From Chloroflexota bacterium (GTDB lineage: Bacteria; Chloroflexota; Limnocylindria; Limnocylindrales; CSP1-4): a DNA stretch of 7,573 nucleotides. The notes below the pieces were generated by a model. It searched no databases. It was not told where the DNA came from and saw nothing but the letters and a program-made list of their open reading frames with translations. The stretch is from contig JAJYJR010000272.1 of NCBI GenBank assembly GCA_021789355.1, positions 1-7,573 of the forward strand, given 5' to 3'. Numbering within the stretch: the first letter of the stretch is position 1; every line of letters starts with the position of its first letter. Below, piece after piece: positions 5,060 to 7,573 of this stretch. The translations under genes and the position numbers were made by a program.

Positions 5060-5386
5060 GTGTACGATGCCCGCGTGCAACGTCAGTTCCGCGTGCTCGT
5101 CTACGATGCGATGCTCGCAAGGGGCCTCAAACAGAAGGCCCTTCGCGACGCAACGGGCGTGACCGCGTCAACCGTCTCGCGCTGGCTGACGGGCAAGAAC
5201 GTGCCGAAGGAGCCGGAGATCCGGGAGAAGCTGGCGGCGGTGCTCGGCGTTACGCTGCGCGACCTTGCTCACCCGGAGGAGTGGATCGAGCGGGAACTGC
5301 TCGGGGAGGCTCGCCGGCTCTCCGACGACGCAACTGACACAGGGCTTCAGCGCGCCCGTCGGGGCCGAGAGCGTCGATCGCCGTGA
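5060..5386 (+). CDS. Xre-family HTH repressor-like protein
   Basis: This 108-aa protein starts at GTG 5060, with GTG 5075 as the alternative. No Shine-Dalgarno is present, which fits a leaderless message. Residues ~8-70 form a typical Xre/Cro-CI five-helix domain: RQFRVLVYDAMLARGL, then KQKALRDATGVTASTVSRWL (24-43) as the helix-turn-helix, TGKNVPKEPEIREKLAAVLG and VTLRDL. There is no peptidase or large oligomerisation domain, only a short C-terminal tail (EEWIERELLGEARRL, then an Arg-rich end). It is divergent from the early operon, as expected for a lysogeny repressor. Its last ~46 codons are overlapped by an antisense ORF and their third positions are less GC-biased, so the C-terminus may be a recent addition. 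Confidence 0.82.
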   Translation: MYDARVQRQFRVLVYDAMLARGLKQKALRDATGVTASTVSRWLTGKNVPKEPEIREKLAAVLGVTLRDLAHPEEWIERELLGEARRLSDDATDTGLQRARRGRERRSP

Positions 5387-5462
5387 AGGCGTCCTCCCAC
5401 GCGGAGGCGATGCGCTCGTAACACTCGGCCAGGATCGCGTTGACACGGACCTGATCGCACAT
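5250..5462 (-). CDS. Small ORF antisense to the repressor 3' end
   Basis: This 70-aa ORF starts at ATG 5462-5460 (MCDQVRVNAILAECYERIAS). AGGAG lies 13 nt upstream (5480-5476), rather far but usable. About the first 42 codons have the strong third-position G/C bias of real genes here and encode a good amphipathic helix pair (AWEDAFTAIDALGPDGRAEA). The last ~28 residues (RRRRAGEPPRAVPARSTPPG onward) are disordered and overlap the repressor coding region by 137 nt on the opposite strand. No family recognised. It may be a genuine small gene whose transcript also acts as antisense to the repressor message, or a chance ORF. Confidence 0.45.
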   Translation of the reverse strand: MCDQVRVNAILAECYERIASAWEDAFTAIDALGPDGRAEALCQLRRRRAGEPPRAVPARSTPPGEQGRAA

Positions 5463-5577
5463 TGGGCCTATTGCTCTCCTGTGGGCTATGGGCCTGCCCA
5501 CCCCGGGCGGTCGGAGCACAGACGCCGCCGCTCGCCACGCGCCGTCGTTCGCCCGCGCGCTCGGTGCCTTGGAGTCG

Positions 5578-5595
5578 CCCCCCCCCCCCCCCCCC
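5578..5595. repeat. Poly-C tract, 18 bases
   Basis: An uninterrupted run of 18 C on the plus strand in a non-coding stretch, 285 bp upstream of the glycosyltransferase start. Such runs can mediate slipped-strand phase variation, but exact length is also a common sequencing or assembly error. Confidence 0.95.
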
Positions 5596-5671
5596 GCGGC
5601 TGTGCCAGTCCCCCTCACTCCCGACGATCCAGCCTAGCCGTGCCAGCTTGCATGTCGCGGGCCTCTCGGGC

Positions 5672-5710
5672 CGTCCTACCTACCCGCTTGTACTACCGCG
5701 GCGTAGGACG
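5672..5710. repeat. Inverted repeat, 8-bp perfect arms
   Basis: CGTCCTAC (5672-5679) and GTAGGACG (5703-5710) are perfect complements separated by 23 nt. The interval contains a smaller alternative hairpin, CTAC-CGCGGC-GTAG. There is no T tract, so it is not an obvious intrinsic terminator; a protein-binding or structured-RNA element is possible. Confidence 0.5.
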
Positions 5711-5784
5711 TTCGCGTGATGGCCGGTGGACAGCGTGGACAACCGTGGCGCCATACCACGTCGGCCTTCACTCCGACTTACCTG

Positions 5785-5798
5785 ATGCCGCGCGGCAT
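5785..5798. repeat. 14-bp perfect palindrome
   Basis: ATGCCGCGCGGCAT has no central spacer, which fits a dimeric protein-binding site better than a terminator. It lies 83 bp upstream of the glycosyltransferase start and could regulate it. Confidence 0.45.
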
Positions 5799-5870
5799 TC
5801 GGCGGTGATCGCGGGCACCGGGGGCGTGTCGCCGGCGGGTCCGCGGGCGTATCGTGGGCGGGCGTCCTTG

Positions 5871-5876
5871 GGAGGG
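5871..5876 (+). promoter_or_regulatory. Shine-Dalgarno for the glycosyltransferase
   Basis: GGAGGG at 5871-5876 is close upstream of ATG 5881. It selects this start over the in-frame codon at 5854, which has no ribosome-binding site. Confidence 0.75.
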
Positions 5877-5880
5877 AGTG

Positions 5881-6882
5881 ATGGCGACGCGCGCGATCCG
5901 GCGTCCGGCGATCCGCGCCGTCCTCCTCGCGCTGACCGTCATCGTCTCGGCAGGCTACCTCGTGCGGGCCGCGACGCCGGGGGCGTGGGCCGACACCTAC
6001 GCTTACTGGACCTACCGTCTCGGGCCGGGCGCCTGGACCTTCCCGCCGAACGCGAACCTCGCCGGAGCCTCGGTCTCACACAACTACTCCCCAGCCTTCG
6101 CGCAGGCCATCGCGCCATTGCAGGCGCTCTCGTTCCCCGCGTTCAGCTTCCTCTGGACGGCCGGCGCCATCGCGCTGTTGATTCTGCTCGTCGGCCCACG
6201 ATGGGCGGGGCTGGCCGCGCTGCTGCTGCCGCCCGTAGACCATGAGCTCTGGAACCCGAACGTCGCGCTCGCGCTGGCCGCGGTCTCGGTGTGGGGCCTG
6301 CGTTGGCCCGCACTCTGGGCTGCCGTGTTTCTGACGAAGATCACGCCGGGCGTCGGTGTAGCATGGTTCCTCGTGCGTCGCGAATGGCGCAGCCTCGCCA
6401 TCGCGCTCAGTGCGACGGCCACCATTCTCGCGCTGTCGGTGGCCGTGGATTCCTCGTCGTGGCAGGCATGGGTCGGGTGGCTGCGAGCGAACAACGGCGC
6501 AGCGACGCCCGGCTACGCCTTCGCCGTTCCCCTCGGCGTGCGTCTCCCGCTGGCACTCGCGCTTACGGCGTGGGCCGCGCGCACCGACCGACCGTGGGTG
6601 CTCCCGATGGCTGTTTGGATCGCGCTGCCGTTCATCGCGTGGCAGAGCAGCGTGCTATTCCTCGCGCCAGCGGTGCGGTGCCTACGACGTGACGACACGA
6701 ACGGGGCCGTGGCTCGCGACGCCCATCGGCCCGGCGACGGGCTGGCTCATCACGGTCCAGAGGCCCTGCGGGGCGGACGTGATCGTCCGCACGGGATCGG
6801 GGGCCGGGAACGTCGCCGCCCGGATCAGTCGATGATTGAGCATCACGCGGCCTGCTCGACGGCGAAGAACTGGCAGACCTGA
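5881..6882 (+). CDS. GT87/DUF2029-like membrane glycosyltransferase, probably 3'-altered
   Basis: The ORF from ATG 5881 encodes 333 aa. It opens with a membrane helix (~residues 11-30), then ADTYAYWTYRLGPGAWTFPP with an Asp near residue 38, in the place of the catalytic Asp of GT-C-fold enzymes. YSPAFAQAIAPL, HELWNPNVALALAAVSVWGL and FLTKITPGVGVAWFLVRREW (K153-x-x-P156) correspond to the conserved blocks of DUF2029. About seven to eight membrane spans end near residue 266. Known members use polyprenyl-phosphate sugars to build cell-envelope glycans. The final ~65 residues are hydrophilic Arg/Gly/His sequence and lie antisense to two minus-strand genes, so the original C-terminus seems lost. 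It may modify host surface glycans (receptor conversion) or be a captured host fragment. Confidence 0.75.
   Translation: MATRAIRRPAIRAVLLALTVIVSAGYLVRAATPGAWADTYAYWTYRLGPGAWTFPPNANLAGASVSHNYSPAFAQAIAPLQALSFPAFSFLWTAGAIALLILLVGPRWAGLAALLLPPVDHELWNPNVALALAAVSVWGLRWPALWAAVFLTKITPGVGVAWFLVRREWRSLAIALSATATILALSVAVDSSSWQAWVGWLRANNGAATPGYAFAVPLGVRLPLALALTAWAARTDRPWVLPMAVWIALPFIAWQSSVLFLAPAVRCLRRDDTNGAVARDAHRPGDGLAHHGPEALRGGRDRPHGIGGRERRRPDQSMIEHHAACSTAKNWQT
6682..6843 (-). CDS. 53-aa hypothetical protein coupled to the tail gene
   Basis: ATG 6843-6841 shares a base with the stop of the tail-fibre-like gene (TGATG), and the ORF ends with TAG at 6684-6682. The product (MLNHRLIRAATFPAPDPVRT onward) has no membrane segment or motif I recognise; its second half is Val/Gly/Pro-rich (GLWTVMSQPVAGPMGVASHG). 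It lies wholly antisense to the aberrant 3' tail of the glycosyltransferase ORF, and both cannot be under strong protein selection. The coupling and the natural-looking composition favour this strand. Its position just downstream of a tail gene suggests a small structural or tail-associated protein, unproven. Confidence 0.6.
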   Translation of the reverse strand: MLNHRLIRAATFPAPDPVRTITSAPQGLWTVMSQPVAGPMGVASHGPVRVVTS

Positions 6883-7573
6883 CCGGATCCGGCCCCGCCG
6901 TGCAGGATCACTCCGTCGGTTCCGACGAGCTGGCACCACATGAGTGTGACGGTGTGCGAGCCAGCCGAGACGGCGCCGGAGAGGAACTGGAACGAGACAT
7001 TCTCTCTGCAGCTGGCCGCGGCGAAGCGCACCACGAGTAGGCCCTGCGTCGCACTCCCCACGCGCGTTCCGTCGATGGCTATATCGAGGGCAACGGCGTC
7101 GCCTGCGCCGTTGCCCTCGACTGATCCGACGAGGCCGATGAGAATCCGATGCGCGCCCGTCGTGAGCGAGAAGCTCATATTTGTTGCGTCCACAGCCGCG
7201 AAGGTCGCAGACGAGATCGTGTAGTCGCCAGCGGTGCGCATGTAGGCGGCCGAGGCGAGCGCACCCCCGCCACCCGCACCCCATGACCCGTCGCCCTTGA
7301 GGACGTCCGTCGCCGCGCCCGATAGCTTCGGCAACAGGCCGTGGTGTGCGGAGGTGGCGTTGGCCGTCACGTTGTCGGCGCTGACGTCGAGATCGGCCGG
7401 CAGGACGGCCGAGTAGGCGGGGCCGGTGCCGCCGTGCAGGACGGTGTTCGCGCCGCCCACGGCGAGCCGTCCGGGTGCGCCCGCCGTGCCGCCGACGATG
7501 ATGTCCCCGGCGGTCGTCATGGGGTTGGCCATGCCCGACCCGATGAGCGATGTCCCCGCACCCCACGCGCCGG
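6843..7573 (-). CDS. Tail-fibre / receptor-binding-like protein (5' end beyond window)
   Basis: The frame stays open from the right edge to TGA at 6845-6843, giving 242 visible residues. An internal ATG at 7532 is not taken as the start, because the 13 codons before it (AWGAGTSLIGSG) continue the same repeat style. NPMTTAGDIIVGGTAGAPGR and LKGDGSWGAG are typical of the repeated Gly-rich shaft modules of phage tail fibres, and GAWGAG at the edge recurs as GSWGAG near residue ~110. The last ~130 residues (AYMRTAGDYTISSATFAAVD onward to QVCQFFAVEQAA) are beta-rich, as in C-terminal receptor-binding or trimer-tip domains. Such proteins bind host surface glycans. The adjacent glycosyltransferase may be functionally linked to that interaction. 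Confidence 0.78.
   Translation of the reverse strand, partial: GAWGAGTSLIGSGMANPMTTAGDIIVGGTAGAPGRLAVGGANTVLHGGTGPAYSAVLPADLDVSADNVTANATSAHHGLLPKLSGAATDVLKGDGSWGAGGGGALASAAYMRTAGDYTISSATFAAVDATNMSFSLTTGAHRILIGLVGSVEGNGAGDAVALDIAIDGTRVGSATQGLLVVRFAAASCRENVSFQFLSGAVSAGSHTVTLMWCQLVGTDGVILHGGAGSGQVCQFFAVEQAA

Larger units (their letters stand above)
5463..5880. other. 418-bp region without a convincing gene
   Basis: No ORF on either strand here has plausible composition. What can be seen: GTGGGC-N9-GCCCAC (5481-5501); an 18-base C run (5578-5595); an inverted repeat CGTCCTAC/GTAGGACG with 23 nt between the arms (5672-5710); two tandem copies of GTGGACARC (5726-5743); CGTGG-N7-CCACG (5744-5760); and a perfect 14-bp palindrome ATGCCGCGCGGCAT (5785-5798). 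A promoter for the glycosyltransferase must lie here or be absent; TATCGT at 5850-5855 is a weak -10 candidate. No attachment site can be recognised without a host comparison. Confidence 0.6.

Noticed and set aside
5440..5470. TTGACA at 5440-5445 as a plus-strand promoter
   Set aside because: No acceptable -10 lies 16-19 nt downstream, and no gene follows at a sensible distance.
5481..5501. GTGGGC/GCCCAC hairpin as an intrinsic terminator for the repressor
   Set aside because: Only 6-bp arms with a 9-nt loop and no T tract follow on either strand; kept only as a listed repeat.
5462..5719. 85-aa plus-strand ORF with a signal-like start and poly-Pro stretch
   Set aside because: The Pro run is just the poly-C tract; the remainder is low-complexity with no ribosome-binding site.
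5265..6245. 326-aa plus-strand ORF spanning the poly-C and gene-free region
   Set aside because: It overlaps the repressor 3' end and the glycosyltransferase in another frame, is Arg/Pro-rich, and depends on the exact poly-C length.
6682..7566. 294-aa minus-strand ORF overlapping the tail gene
   Set aside because: Its first ~240 residues are Arg/His-rich shadow sequence; only the last 53 codons, after the tail gene stop, are credible.

Overview
The window looks like part of a temperate, tailed (probably siphovirus-like) phage or prophage of a high-GC host, most plausibly an actinobacterium. Four things point there: strong G/C preference at third codon positions; a tightly packed one-strand array of very small genes; a divergent repressor/early-gene switch with apparently leaderless promoters; and a mix of an ERF-type annealing recombinase, a replication-initiator-like protein and a tail-fibre-like protein. 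The host assignment is inference. No integrase, tRNA or rRNA is visible.

Layout, right to left because most genes lie on the minus strand. The right edge holds the 3' end of a tail-fibre/receptor-binding-like gene (6843-7573, running off the window) and a 53-aa coupled ORF (6682-6843). A plus-strand gene for a GT87/DUF2029-type membrane glycosyltransferase (5881-6882) runs into these from the other side, and its last ~65 codons are antisense to them. Upstream of it is a ~420-bp stretch without a convincing gene (5463-5880), holding an 18-base C homopolymer and several inverted and direct repeats. Next come a small minus-strand ORF (5250-5462) overlapping tail-to-tail with a Xre-type repressor (5060-5386, plus). 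The divergent switch follows (4960-5059), with operator-like inverted repeats and face-to-face promoters.

From the switch a leftward early operon runs to the left edge: HTH protein (4756-4959), zinc-ribbon protein (4535-4756), two unknown proteins (4238-4519, 3900-4241), 56-aa helical protein (3733-3903), ERF recombinase with an added OB-like domain (2837-3736), Cys-containing protein (2568-2840), winged-helix protein (2221-2571), 22-unit pentapeptide-repeat protein (1412-2224), 41-aa membrane protein (1290-1415), HTH plus Cys-cluster protein (901-1293), a possible 21-codon mini-ORF (839-904), and a replication-initiator-like protein (1-842, running off the left edge). All but one of these junctions are 1- or 4-nt stop/start overlaps (TGATG, ATGA or GTGA), which fixes most start codons and suggests one translationally coupled polycistron.

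The most interesting signals are: an iteron-like array inside the replication-initiator gene, conserved as DNA rather than protein (candidate origin); the nearly homogenised pentapeptide array, whose variation is confined to two nucleotide positions and is entirely non-synonymous; the ERF-OB fusion; the leaderless divergent switch; and the GT87 gene next to a poly-C tract, with a 3' end that looks replaced by antisense phage sequence.
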